In this document: piece after piece, positions 14,939 through 19,794 of the stretch
Layout: each line of letters opens with the position of its first letter
How positions within the stretch are numbered: position 1 is the stretch's first letter
From: a virus
Virus record (IMG/VR): IMGVR_UViG_3300032271_000653
Span: 1 to 20,301 of that record
DNA length: 20,301 nt
Strand: one strand, 5' to 3'
Notes under the pieces: model-generated
Seen by the model: the letters and a program-made list of their open reading frames with translations, nothing else
Told to the model about the DNA's origin: nothing
The model's database searches: none
Made by a program: the position numbers and the translations under genes

Positions 14939-14962
14939 TGTAAGAGTTCAAAAACTCTTACA
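14939..14962 (+). other. Perfect 10-bp hairpin before the tmRNA
   Basis: TGTAAGAGTT (14939-14948), loop CAAA, AACTCTTACA (14953-14962). No T-run follows, so it is not a standard terminator. It sits between the 56-aa gene and the tmRNA acceptor half, where an RNase III or processing signal for the 5' end of the tmRNA precursor would be useful. Confidence 0.6.
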
Positions 14963-15360
14963 CAAAAGAGAAATTCGTTGAAGGTAGAAGTATAGCGATC
15001 AAGACTCGGGTGCAACTCCCGAATGGTCCACCAAAAAATACACTCACACGCCGCAAGGGTGCAAATTGAGACCTGAGTTACAGGTATCGCCGAGTAGACG
15101 TATTCGGAGTGTGTTTTTTAATGGGCCATAATTAGAATCGATTGGCGCTAAAGAGCTACTGGAGGATCGGTAAAGCTAAAGCCGTTAGGACTGGGGAAGC
15201 TCAGTCGAAGAAGCAAAACTCGTAAATGCAAACGCAAATACAGGCGAAGTAACTGTTTCAGGTAAGAATGTCAAGTTCTCTGCTCGTACAGCGAAAGCCG
15301 AATCTTTCGCAGTTTAATCACCGCGATAGGGCAGGACATGCCTCGTAACAGAAACTACCA
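14963..15360 (+). ncRNA. ssrA: Circularly permuted two-piece tmRNA
   Basis: The acceptor half comes first: T stem TCGGG/CCCGA (15006-15010/15018-15022) with loop TGCAACT, acceptor strand ATGGTCC (15023-15029), A and CCA (15031-15033). The coding half begins GGGCCAT (15123-15129), which pairs with ATGGTCC (one G-T), followed by a D-loop-like AATTAGAATCGATTGG. The halves also form a P2 helix: TTGGCGCTA (15142-15150) with TAGCG-A-TCAA (14993-15002, one bulge) and CTACT (15156-15160) with GGTAG (14983-14987). The segment between them, 15034-15122, closes on itself (AAAAAATACACTC near 15034-15045 with GAGTGTGTTTTTT near 15107-15119), as expected for an excised intervening sequence. A tag frame follows at 15228. 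tmRNA rescues stalled ribosomes and tags their products. The 5' edge (about 14963-14982) and 3' edge are approximate. Confidence 0.88.
15228..15317 (+). other. tmRNA tag reading frame (29 codons plus TAA)
   Basis: From the probable resume codon GCA at 15228 the frame reads ANANTGEVTV, SGKNVKFSAR, TAKAESFAV and stops at TAA 15315-15317. GCA AAC is the usual beginning of proteobacterial tags. The length is far above the usual 8-15 residues, and the end Phe-Ala-Val lacks the common Ala-Ala terminus recognised by ClpXP. The other two frames from this region stop within 9-13 codons. The resume point is inferred, not shown. Confidence 0.65.
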
Positions 15361-15386
15361 GAACCCGCTTCGGCGGGTTTCTTTTT
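15361..15386 (+). terminator. Rho-independent terminator after the tmRNA
   Basis: AACCCGC (15362-15368), TTCG loop, GCGGGTT (15373-15379), then TTTCTTTTT. A 7-bp GC-rich stem with a C(UUCG)G tetraloop and T-tract is a very strong intrinsic terminator, closing the unit begun at 14636. Confidence 0.93.
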
Positions 15387-15461
15387 GACAAAATTAACTA
15401 AGCTGTTAACTCCAAAAACCCCAAGAAAGTATGCAATTTTTGCAAACCATTAGTAAAAACC

Positions 15462-15469
15462 ACTAAATA
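15462..15469 (+). promoter_or_regulatory. T4-late-like promoter octamer ACTAAATA
   Basis: ACTAAATA precedes the outer-membrane barrel gene; the predicted start is about 15475, giving a leader of about 43 nt with its ribosome site AAAGGAAA. It lies in the 131-nt gap after the tmRNA terminator, where a promoter is needed. The rest of that gap (15387-15461) shows nothing else I can support. Confidence 0.55.
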
Positions 15470-15517
15470 TTATTCATGAGAGCAAATTTGTTCTCATTCT
15501 TAAAAGGAAATTTCAGA

Positions 15518-16000
15518 ATGAAAAAAGCAATTTTAGCAGTAGCGTTGTTAATCACAGCAGGGTTTGCATCTGCGGCTGATGTTGGTGTTTATGGCCTGTA
15601 TGGTCGTGGCACAAATGGTAGCAGTGAACAGGCTGTTGGTTTATCACTTGGTGATAAATTAGGCGCAGTTAGTCCAAGTCTAAGCAAGGTCGGTGTACAA
15701 GCCACTGCTGATCGTTCAACATCAAACACTGTCAATGTAAATCGTTACACAGCTACAGTAAGTTATGATGTATTCAAGTTAGGTCCGGTACAAACTAATG
15801 TTCGTGCAGGTGTTGCCTATTTAGATCCACAGAGCCCAAAGACATCTAACGGTGGCGCAGGCTTGATTGGTGCAGGTGTTGCATATCCAGTTACATCCAA
15901 GATCAACTTGGTTGCTGACTATGCTTACCAGAAAGGTAACAACATTACCAAAGCCTACAATGGCAACATTGTAACAGCTGGTGTCAAGTACTCATTCTAA
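15518..16000 (+). CDS. Outer-membrane beta-barrel protein
   Basis: 160 residues from ATG 15518, 7 nt after AAAGGAAA; an ATG at 15476 would add 14 residues before the signal peptide and is unlikely. Residues 1-19 are a Sec signal peptide (MKKAILAVALLITAGFASA) with an Ala-Ser-Ala cleavage site. The mature part, about 141 residues, has alternating hydrophobic/polar strands, Gly-rich turns, and ends in GVKYSF, the C-terminal Phe signature used by the BAM machinery. It resembles small 8-strand OmpA/OmpW-type barrels of proteobacteria. In a phage it could alter the host surface, for example blocking superinfection; this is inference. A late-like promoter and a terminator frame it as one unit. Confidence 0.82.
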   Translation: MKKAILAVALLITAGFASAADVGVYGLYGRGTNGSSEQAVGLSLGDKLGAVSPSLSKVGVQATADRSTSNTVNVNRYTATVSYDVFKLGPVQTNVRAGVAYLDPQSPKTSNGGAGLIGAGVAYPVTSKINLVADYAYQKGNNITKAYNGNIVTAGVKYSF

Positions 16001-16018
16001 TAGTAACTTAATTAGATT

Positions 16019-16045
16019 TAAAAGGCACCTTGGGTGCCTTTTTTA
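16019..16045 (+). terminator. Rho-independent terminator after the barrel gene
   Basis: AAAGGCACC (16021-16029), loop TTG, GGTGCCTTT (16033-16041) and a continuing T-tract. It lies about 20 nt after the stop of the outer-membrane gene. Confidence 0.92.
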
Positions 16046-16058
16046 TTGATCTTTGTGG

Positions 16059-16087
16059 TTGACAAATGATAAATATCCTTGTATAAT
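16059..16087 (+). promoter_or_regulatory. Consensus sigma70 promoter (with embedded late octamer)
   Basis: TTGACA (16059-16064), 17-nt spacer, TATAAT (16082-16087): a perfect consensus. The predicted start is about 16094. The spacer contains GATAAATA (16068-16075), a late-promoter-like octamer, so the site might be used in both early and late phases. Confidence 0.87.
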
Positions 16088-16097
16088 ACTTACTATT

Positions 16098-16196
16098 ATG
16101 AAACATTTAAACTATCTACTCATAGTAACACTACCAAATATAATTTGGGTGTGGGCCAATGGTTGTGGATTAGAATCTGAGGGCTGGGACGATTGA
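16098..16196 (+). CDS. Tiny hydrophobic ORF (32 aa) or small-RNA gene
   Basis: MKHLNYLLIVTLPNIIWVWA followed by NGCGLESEGWDD: a hydrophobic N-terminal half like a short membrane span, then a small polar end with one cysteine. It begins about 4 nt after the predicted start of a perfect promoter and has no Shine-Dalgarno sequence. A terminator at 16221 closes a transcript of about 160 nt. It could be a leaderless membrane micro-protein, a lipoprotein-like fragment, or a chance ORF in a small RNA. Confidence 0.45.
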   Translation: MKHLNYLLIVTLPNIIWVWANGCGLESEGWDD

Positions 16197-16220
16197 ATAG
16201 TAAGTTTTTAATTTTATTCA

Positions 16221-16254
16221 AAAGCCCCAAAGGAATACCAAGGGGCTTTTTATT
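16221..16254 (+). terminator. Rho-independent terminator
   Basis: AAAGCCCC (16221-16228), 13-nt loop, GGGGCTTT (16242-16249) followed by TTTATTT. It closes the short unit begun at 16059. Confidence 0.88.
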
Positions 16255-16271
16255 TAGAGGAAAGGAAAAAT

Positions 16272-16448
16272 ATGACCATAGACTATACAAAATTAAACGA
16301 TCGCGTTGTCAAACAGGCTTGGGATGTTAGTAATTTAACACTAACAGAAGAAATGAAGACCCAACTGTTTCAAAACAAGATTCGACGTGCAGCCGAAATG
16401 ATTCAGGCACGCGAAGCGGATACAGTTTATTTTCAAATAGAAGATTAA
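16272..16448 (+). CDS. Small hypothetical protein (58 aa)
   Basis: 58 residues, MTIDYTKLNDRVVKQAWDVS onwards, entirely polar and helical (NLTLTEEMKTQLFQNKIRRA), ending TVYFQIED. A strong ribosome site (GAGGAAAGGA) ends about 6 nt before the ATG. It follows a terminator, so its promoter may be read-through from 16059 or an unseen late site. Composition is typical of small phage regulators, but I do not recognise it. Confidence 0.65.
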   Translation: MTIDYTKLNDRVVKQAWDVSNLTLTEEMKTQLFQNKIRRAAEMIQAREADTVYFQIED

Positions 16449-16464
16449 ACAGAGTAGGAAGTGG

Positions 16465-16493
16465 TTGCAGGTAACGAGGACCTGTGTTACACT
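16465..16493 (+). promoter_or_regulatory. Sigma70-type promoter with internal inverted repeats
   Basis: TTGCAG (16465-16470) and TACACT (16488-16493) with a 17-nt spacer. The region holds CAGGT/ACCTG (16468-16472/16480-16484) and GTAAC/GTTAC (16471-16475/16486-16490), which could form an operator or a hairpin. The predicted start is about 16500, giving an 85-nt leader before the sulfotransferase-like gene. Confidence 0.55.
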
Positions 16494-16549
16494 ATAAACA
16501 AACACAAACGGGCGGACTATCGGATGAACAGTTGGCGGTAACAACCTAG

Positions 16550-16557
16550 TATAAATA
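16550..16557 (+). promoter_or_regulatory. T4-late promoter octamer TATAAATA
   Basis: An exact match to the T4 late -10 sequence TATAAATA, 27 nt before the ATG at 16585. No clear ribosome site lies between. The best match of the octamer family in this window. Confidence 0.6.
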
Positions 16558-16584
16558 ATAGCGTAGTACACTAAAAAACTATTG

Positions 16585-17211
16585 ATGAATAAAAATATAT
16601 ATGTAATATTGTCTCCTGGAAGAACCGGAAGTCATATAATATTGGAAATGTTAGCAGGAGGGCCCGAGGAACCACGATCCGCTGGTGGGCTGGCCGCTGC
16701 AGTAGGATACTGGTATCCGTTCGATATTGATAAACTTGAAAATTTTCCCAGCAATGAGAATGTGGTAATACATGCCCATGAAACCAATGTTATATCAAAA
16801 TTAAATTTAGACCCTGCCCAGACTACGTTAATACTGAGTTATCGCAAAGATTTATTTTTACAGGTAATGAGTCATAAAGTTGCCGAAATAACCGACGAGT
16901 GGAGCGGTAAAAACTACACTAACAAAACACCAGAACCACAACATTTTAATAAATTTGAGTTTTTAAACTCTATTAAATCAATTCAGCAGTGGCCAGATAG
17001 ATTAGATTTATCACTGCCATATAAAAAAGTAGTACGTGTTTATTATGAAGATATAGTCGAGCACGGACCGTTGCACGTGGCTGACTTATTAAATTTAGAA
17101 TATAGCGAATCGGCGTGTGGGAAAATTTTTCAAAAGAGTCCACATTCATATAAAGACTGGATATCAAATTGGGAAGAATTGCATCAAGAATATTTAAAAA
17201 TTAGTGTATAG
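16585..17211 (+). CDS. Sulfotransferase-like P-loop protein
   Basis: 208 residues from ATG 16585; a TTG at 16582 adds one residue. The N-terminus NIYVILSPGRTGSHIILEML (4-23) is the 5'-phosphosulfate-binding loop of PAPS-dependent sulfotransferases, and ILSYRKDLFLQVMSHK corresponds to the 3'-phosphate-binding Arg/Ser region. A C-terminal KSPHSYKDWISNWEE segment fits the same fold. These enzymes move sulfate from PAPS to a hydroxyl or amine, often on a sugar. The substrate is unknown; with the glycan cassette upstream, sulfation of a surface glycan is possible. It has both a sigma70-like and a late-like promoter, and its stop codon lies inside a large inverted repeat. Confidence 0.68.
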   Translation: MNKNIYVILSPGRTGSHIILEMLAGGPEEPRSAGGLAAAVGYWYPFDIDKLENFPSNENVVIHAHETNVISKLNLDPAQTTLILSYRKDLFLQVMSHKVAEITDEWSGKNYTNKTPEPQHFNKFEFLNSIKSIQQWPDRLDLSLPYKKVVRVYYEDIVEHGPLHVADLLNLEYSESACGKIFQKSPHSYKDWISNWEELHQEYLKISV

Positions 17212-17273
17212 TAAAGCGCATTATGGGCATCTGTCCGGACGGATGTTACCTTAAACATAATGCGCTTTACTAT
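17208..17273 (+). repeat. Perfect 18-bp inverted repeat with inner palindrome
   Basis: ATAGTAAAGCGCATTATG (17208-17225) and its exact reverse complement (17256-17273), 30 nt apart. The loop contains CATCTGTCCGGACGGATG (17228-17245), itself a near-palindrome that folds as a second hairpin with one G-U pair. No T-tract follows, and tRNA-Tyr starts 3 nt later. As RNA it would be a long two-tier hairpin ending the sulfotransferase message or guiding tRNA processing; as DNA, a possible cruciform or protein-binding site. Confidence 0.85.
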
Positions 17274-17275
17274 GT

Positions 17276-17360
17276 GGGTCGGTGGGTGAGTGGCTAAAAC
17301 CAGGAGACTGTAAATCTCCCCTCTCTGAGTACGAAAGTTCGAATCTTTCCTGGCCCACCA
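17276..17360 (+). tRNA. tRNA-Tyr (GTA)
   Basis: 85 nt with a long variable arm as expected for bacterial tRNA-Tyr. Acceptor GGGTCGG/CTGGCCC (two G-T pairs), anticodon stem GGAGA/TCTCC with loop CTGTAAA (GTA at 17310-17312), T arm GAAAG/CTTTC, A73 and encoded CCA. Confidence 0.93.
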
Positions 17361-17369
17361 AAGTTTTAT

Positions 17370-17447
17370 AACCTGTTCGACAAGTGGCTTAAGTCATCAC
17401 CCTTTCACGGTGACATTTCACGGGTTCGAATCCCGTACAGGTTACCA
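17370..17447 (+). tRNA. tRNA-Glu (TTC)
   Basis: Acceptor AACCTGT/ACAGGTT, D stem GAC/GTC, anticodon stem TCACC/GGTGA with loop CTTTCAC (TTC at 17404-17406), T arm ACGGG/CCCGT enclosing TTCGAAT, A73, encoded CCA. The A1-U72 pair is unusual for tRNA-Glu (normally G-C). Confidence 0.9.
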
Positions 17448-17464
17448 AGCAATAAAGTAGCAAC

Positions 17465-17552
17465 GGAGGGTTGGCCGAGCGGTTAAGGCAATGGTTTGCT
17501 AAACCATCACTGGGTAACCGGTGGATAGGTTCGATTCCTATACCCTCCGCCA
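17465..17552 (+). tRNA. tRNA-Ser (GCT)
   Basis: 88 nt, class II with a long variable arm. Acceptor GGAGGGT/ACCCTCC, anticodon stem ATGGT/ACCAT with loop TTGCTAA (GCT at 17498-17500), T loop TTCGATT, G73, encoded CCA. Reads AGC/AGU. Confidence 0.95.
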
Positions 17553-17561
17553 AGTAGCAGT

Positions 17562-17635
17562 GCGGGATTAGTTTAATGGTAAAACAGCAGATTTCCAATC
17601 TTCGGTCAAGAGTTCGATTCTCTTATCCCGCTCCA
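17562..17635 (+). tRNA. tRNA-Gly (TCC)
   Basis: 74 nt. Acceptor GCGGGAT/ATCCCGC, anticodon loop TTTCCAA (TCC at 17594-17596), anticodon stem with one C-T mismatch (17588/17602), T loop TTCGATT, T73, encoded CCA. Reads GGA/GGG. Confidence 0.92.
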
Positions 17636-17644
17636 AGTTTCAAT

Positions 17645-17718
17645 TCCGGGCAAGTGTTACGGTAGCACAGCAGACTCCAAACCTGCTGGATGGGGTTCAA
17701 TTCCCTGGCTCGGAGCCA
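17645..17718 (+). tRNA. tRNA-Trp (CCA), divergent stems
   Basis: 74 nt. Acceptor TCCGGGC/GCTCGGA (T1-A72, one G-T), D stem GTG/CAC, anticodon loop CTCCAAA (CCA at 17677-17679), T loop TTCAATT with two wobble pairs in its stem, G73 as in bacterial tRNA-Trp, encoded CCA. An A-C mismatch closes the anticodon loop (17674/17682). Confidence 0.85.
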
Positions 17719-17724
17719 AGCAAT

Positions 17725-17798
17725 GAGGATATGTCCGAATGATTAGGTTGCAGTCTGCAAAACTGCTTACGTTGGTTTGATTCCAACTATCCTCTCCA
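17725..17798 (+). tRNA. tRNA-Cys (GCA)
   Basis: 74 nt. Acceptor GAGGATA/TATCCTC, anticodon stem GCAGT/ACTGC with loop CTGCAAA (GCA at 17757-17759), T73 (the Cys identity base), encoded CCA. Confidence 0.92.
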
Positions 17799-17813
17799 AT
17801 ATTTACAACTTAC

Positions 17814-17821
17814 GCTAAATA
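17814..17821 (+). promoter_or_regulatory. T4-late-like promoter octamer GCTAAATA
   Basis: GCTAAATA, directly after tRNA-Cys and 20 nt before the HNH gene. It would let the endonuclease be expressed apart from the tRNA array. Confidence 0.45.
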
Positions 17822-17841
17822 TATATAAAGCGAGAGTTCAA

Positions 17842-18465
17842 ATGTTTTGTGAAAACTGTAATAAAGAACACACCGGACTATATGGGTCGGGGAGATTCTG
17901 TGGTGTTAAATGTTCTCGAGGATTTTCAACGAAAAATAAGCGAGCAGAAATCAATGCAAGAGTATCAAATACTTTAGCAGGTCGTAAGCTCACTAAAAAT
18001 CATATAAAAAACATTGAACAAGCAAATAACTTTAATCGTAAAGAAAAAACTGTAAGATTGTGTTTAGAATGTAGTGCAGAAATGCATTGCAGACCAAGTG
18101 ATAAAAGAAAGTTTTGCAAACCGTTATGCTGGGCAAACTATACCGAAAAAAATAAAGAACCGTTTTTACTATATAGACAACGAGCAAACTTTGCATTTAA
18201 TTTAACAGATTTCCCGGATAAATTTAATTTAAAGTTAGTTGAGCAACACGGTTTATATAGTCCCGCAAATAAAGGAAATAACTTAAATGGCGTGTCTCGC
18301 GATCATATGTTAAGTGTTAAAGATGGGTTTTCATTAGGGATAGATCCAGCAATAATAGCACATCCGGCAAATTGTAGGATTATGTTGCATACAGAAAACC
18401 AGCATAAACATTCTAAAAGCACTATCACAGTAGACGAACTATTGCAACGAATAAAGCAGTGGTAA
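17842..18465 (+). CDS. HNH homing-endonuclease-like protein
   Basis: 207 residues. Two Cys-rich zinc-binding segments come first (CENC and FCGVKC, residues 3-24; then CLEC and KFCKPLC at about 74-93), with a basic NUMOD3-like stretch between (ARVSNTLAGRKLTKNHIK). A C-terminal HNH-type module follows: Arg153-Asp154-His155, then HPANCRIM (174-181) and a final Asn/His (HTENQHKHS). Such genes are mobile in phages and often sit in tRNA clusters or next to conserved genes. It separates the six-tRNA array from the deviant tRNA at 18481. The module is convincing but I cannot give the target site. AT-rich composition is somewhat higher than in the glycan genes, which fits transfer. Confidence 0.75.
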   Translation: MFCENCNKEHTGLYGSGRFCGVKCSRGFSTKNKRAEINARVSNTLAGRKLTKNHIKNIEQANNFNRKEKTVRLCLECSAEMHCRPSDKRKFCKPLCWANYTEKNKEPFLLYRQRANFAFNLTDFPDKFNLKLVEQHGLYSPANKGNNLNGVSRDHMLSVKDGFSLGIDPAIIAHPANCRIMLHTENQHKHSKSTITVDELLQRIKQW

Positions 18466-18480
18466 ATTTTATTATAATAG

Positions 18481-18557
18481 ACCCCTGTAGACAAACTGGT
18501 AAAGTCACCGCTTTAAGAGGGCGGGATCTGTAGGTCCGAATCCTACCAGGGGCACCA
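18481..18557 (+). tRNA. Deviant tRNA, Leu-like (anticodon AAG or TAA)
   Basis: Cloverleaf with D stem GAC/GTC, T arm GTAGG/CCTAC around TCCGAAT, A73 and encoded CCA. The acceptor ACCCCTG/CAGGGGC has an A1-C72 mismatch. The best anticodon stem is CCGCT/GGCGG, leaving loop TTAAGAG and anticodon AAG. Loop similarity to Leu tRNAs (TTTAAGA) suggests TAA but would break the stem. The short 5-nt variable region is unlike normal class II tRNA-Leu. A TATAAT lies at 18473-18478 but has no -35 at a proper distance. Confidence 0.7.
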
Positions 18558-18590
18558 TTGATAATAAGACGTCCGACTACTCAGCAACCA

Positions 18591-19094
18591 TTACTTAACG
18601 CGACGCATTTGCTTGGCAAATTGTCTACGCTGTTCTCGGTTGACCGGCATCAGTGGTTTAAGTTGTTCCAGGTCCTGACTTACTGCATCTCTTCCGCGAG
18701 CTTTTATATCTGCTTGCATTGACGCAAGATCATCTGGCTGGGGGCCTTTTGGTTGCCAGGCTGGTACAGGTCTGCGAAACAACGGTGCCTTAGGCATCAT
18801 AGCTGGGGGCAATACTGTTTCAACTCTAACAGTTTTATCTGCGGTACGGGTAACATATATTGATATCCGTGTATTGGTGTCTTGAAAATACGCACCTCGT
18901 CCCACAGGAATAGTAGGCAAAACATCCGGTAACGAGCACATGTAAGTTATTATAGCTGTAAATATATGTAAAGGAATATTGCGATCTACTTGACTTACCA
19001 TGGCATGCGAATCAATTTCTACTTTCCAGGGACCCGCCGGAAAAGTAGCTAGAATGCTGTGATGGGCTTCATTAATAATTTCGTGGACTTTCAT
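18591..19094 (-). CDS. Hypothetical phage protein, minus strand (167 aa)
   Basis: 167 residues from the ATG at 19094-19092; a longer frame from 19163 would add 23 residues and overlap the divergent promoter. The N-terminus MKVHEIINEAHHSILATFP resembles the short MKxxEIIxEA start common to several T4-like phage proteins. It is followed by a mixed alpha/beta domain with ISIYVTRTADKTVRVETVLP, a Pro-rich linker, and a basic tail (NREQRRQFAKQMRRVK). No membrane segment. It is the only minus-strand gene I accept. A late-like octamer lies 5 nt upstream. Function unknown. Confidence 0.65.
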   Translation of the reverse strand: MKVHEIINEAHHSILATFPAGPWKVEIDSHAMVSQVDRNIPLHIFTAIITYMCSLPDVLPTIPVGRGAYFQDTNTRISIYVTRTADKTVRVETVLPPAMMPKAPLFRRPVPAWQPKGPQPDDLASMQADIKARGRDAVSQDLEQLKPLMPVNREQRRQFAKQMRRVK

Positions 19095-19099
19095 AGAAA

Positions 19100-19107
19100 T
19101 ATTTATG
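19100..19107 (-). promoter_or_regulatory. T4-late-like promoter octamer CATAAATA (minus strand)
   Basis: On the minus strand CATAAATA ends 5 nt before the ATG of the 167-aa gene, the same spacing as at 14755-14768. It is the only such site found on this strand and lies exactly where that gene needs a promoter. Confidence 0.55.
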
Positions 19108-19146
19108 TCAATGTAGCCTAGGTCAAATCCAGTCATTATCACTGGA

Positions 19147-19175
19147 TTGACAAGTTTTACCAACGGTAGTATAAT
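19147..19175 (+). promoter_or_regulatory. Consensus sigma70 promoter for the phosphoesterase gene
   Basis: TTGACA (19147-19152), 17-nt spacer, TATAAT (19170-19175): perfect consensus. The predicted start is about 19182. It is divergent from the minus-strand gene, whose ATG is 52 nt away. Confidence 0.9.
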
Positions 19176-19206
19176 AGCATATTAACCATAAAGAAAGGAG
19201 CTGAAT

Positions 19207-19794
19207 ATGCCAGCAGTATTTTTAGTAAGTGACACACACTTTGGTCACGAAAAAACCTGCACAGTTTTTAAACGTGCAGATGGTAGCCCCTTGCGCCCAT
19301 TTGGTTCAGCAGAAGAAATGGACGAGGCTATGGTTGAAGCATGGAATGACCGTGTCCGCCCCAACGATAAAGTTTATCACTTGGGTGATGTGGTTATTAA
19401 TAGGAAAGCATTACCTATCTTGAATAGGCTCAACGGTGACAAAGTTCTTATTCGTGGTAATCACGACATCTTCAAAGATGAAGATTATACGCCATACTTT
19501 AGAAGCCTGCGTGGCTACCATGTCATGAACGGAATGATTTTGAGTCATATTCCTGTTCACCCAGAAAGCCTGGGGCGGTTTGGAGTTAACATTCACGGTC
19601 ACTTACATGCCAATCGTGTCATGCGTGATCTAGCTGTATGTGGTCGGTTGGATGTTGTTGACACTCGCTACCATTGCGTATGCGTAGAACAAACTCCAGA
19701 CTTTGCGCCTATCCTGTTTGAAGATGTTGTCAAAAGGATTGAAGCAGAAGGTGGTGTAATAGGATTTCAAAACGGCAACGGCCCTGCTATGTAG
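19207..19794 (+). CDS. Calcineurin-like metallophosphoesterase
   Basis: 195 residues with all five metallophosphoesterase blocks in order: Asp9/His11 in VSDTHFGH, Asp61 in HLGDV, Asn85-His86 in RGNHD, His114 in ILSHIPVH, and His132/His134 in IHGHLH. The enzyme cleaves phosphate mono- or diesters with two metals; in phages this fold serves nucleotide, RNA-end or second-messenger hydrolysis. Substrate unknown. A strong ribosome site (AGAAAGGAG) and consensus sigma70 promoter suggest early, high expression. No signal peptide, so cytoplasmic. Confidence 0.9.
   Translation: MPAVFLVSDTHFGHEKTCTVFKRADGSPLRPFGSAEEMDEAMVEAWNDRVRPNDKVYHLGDVVINRKALPILNRLNGDKVLIRGNHDIFKDEDYTPYFRSLRGYHVMNGMILSHIPVHPESLGRFGVNIHGHLHANRVMRDLAVCGRLDVVDTRYHCVCVEQTPDFAPILFEDVVKRIEAEGGVIGFQNGNGPAM

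Noticed and set aside
14712-14951. Minus-strand ORF of 79 aa
   Set aside because: It overlaps tRNA-Met and the 56-aa gene; its end encodes the antisense of the tRNA T arm.
14995-15033. A broken tRNA (T arm plus CCA only)
   Set aside because: The missing 5' half is found downstream at 15123 with matching acceptor and P2 pairing, so it is the acceptor half of a permuted tmRNA.
15123-15386. Ordinary one-piece tmRNA
   Set aside because: No T arm or CCA follows the tag; they lie upstream, so the gene is permuted.
15385-15413. Promoter from TTGACA at 15385
   Set aside because: No acceptable -10 box at 16-18 bp; the hexamer overlaps the T-tract of the terminator.
17389-17598. Minus-strand ORF of 69 aa
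   Set aside because: It runs through three tRNA genes, which are supported by full cloverleaves.
18442-18478. Promoter upstream of the deviant tRNA (TTGCAA and TATAAT)
   Set aside because: The spacing is about 25 bp, and the -10 box is only 2 nt from the tRNA.
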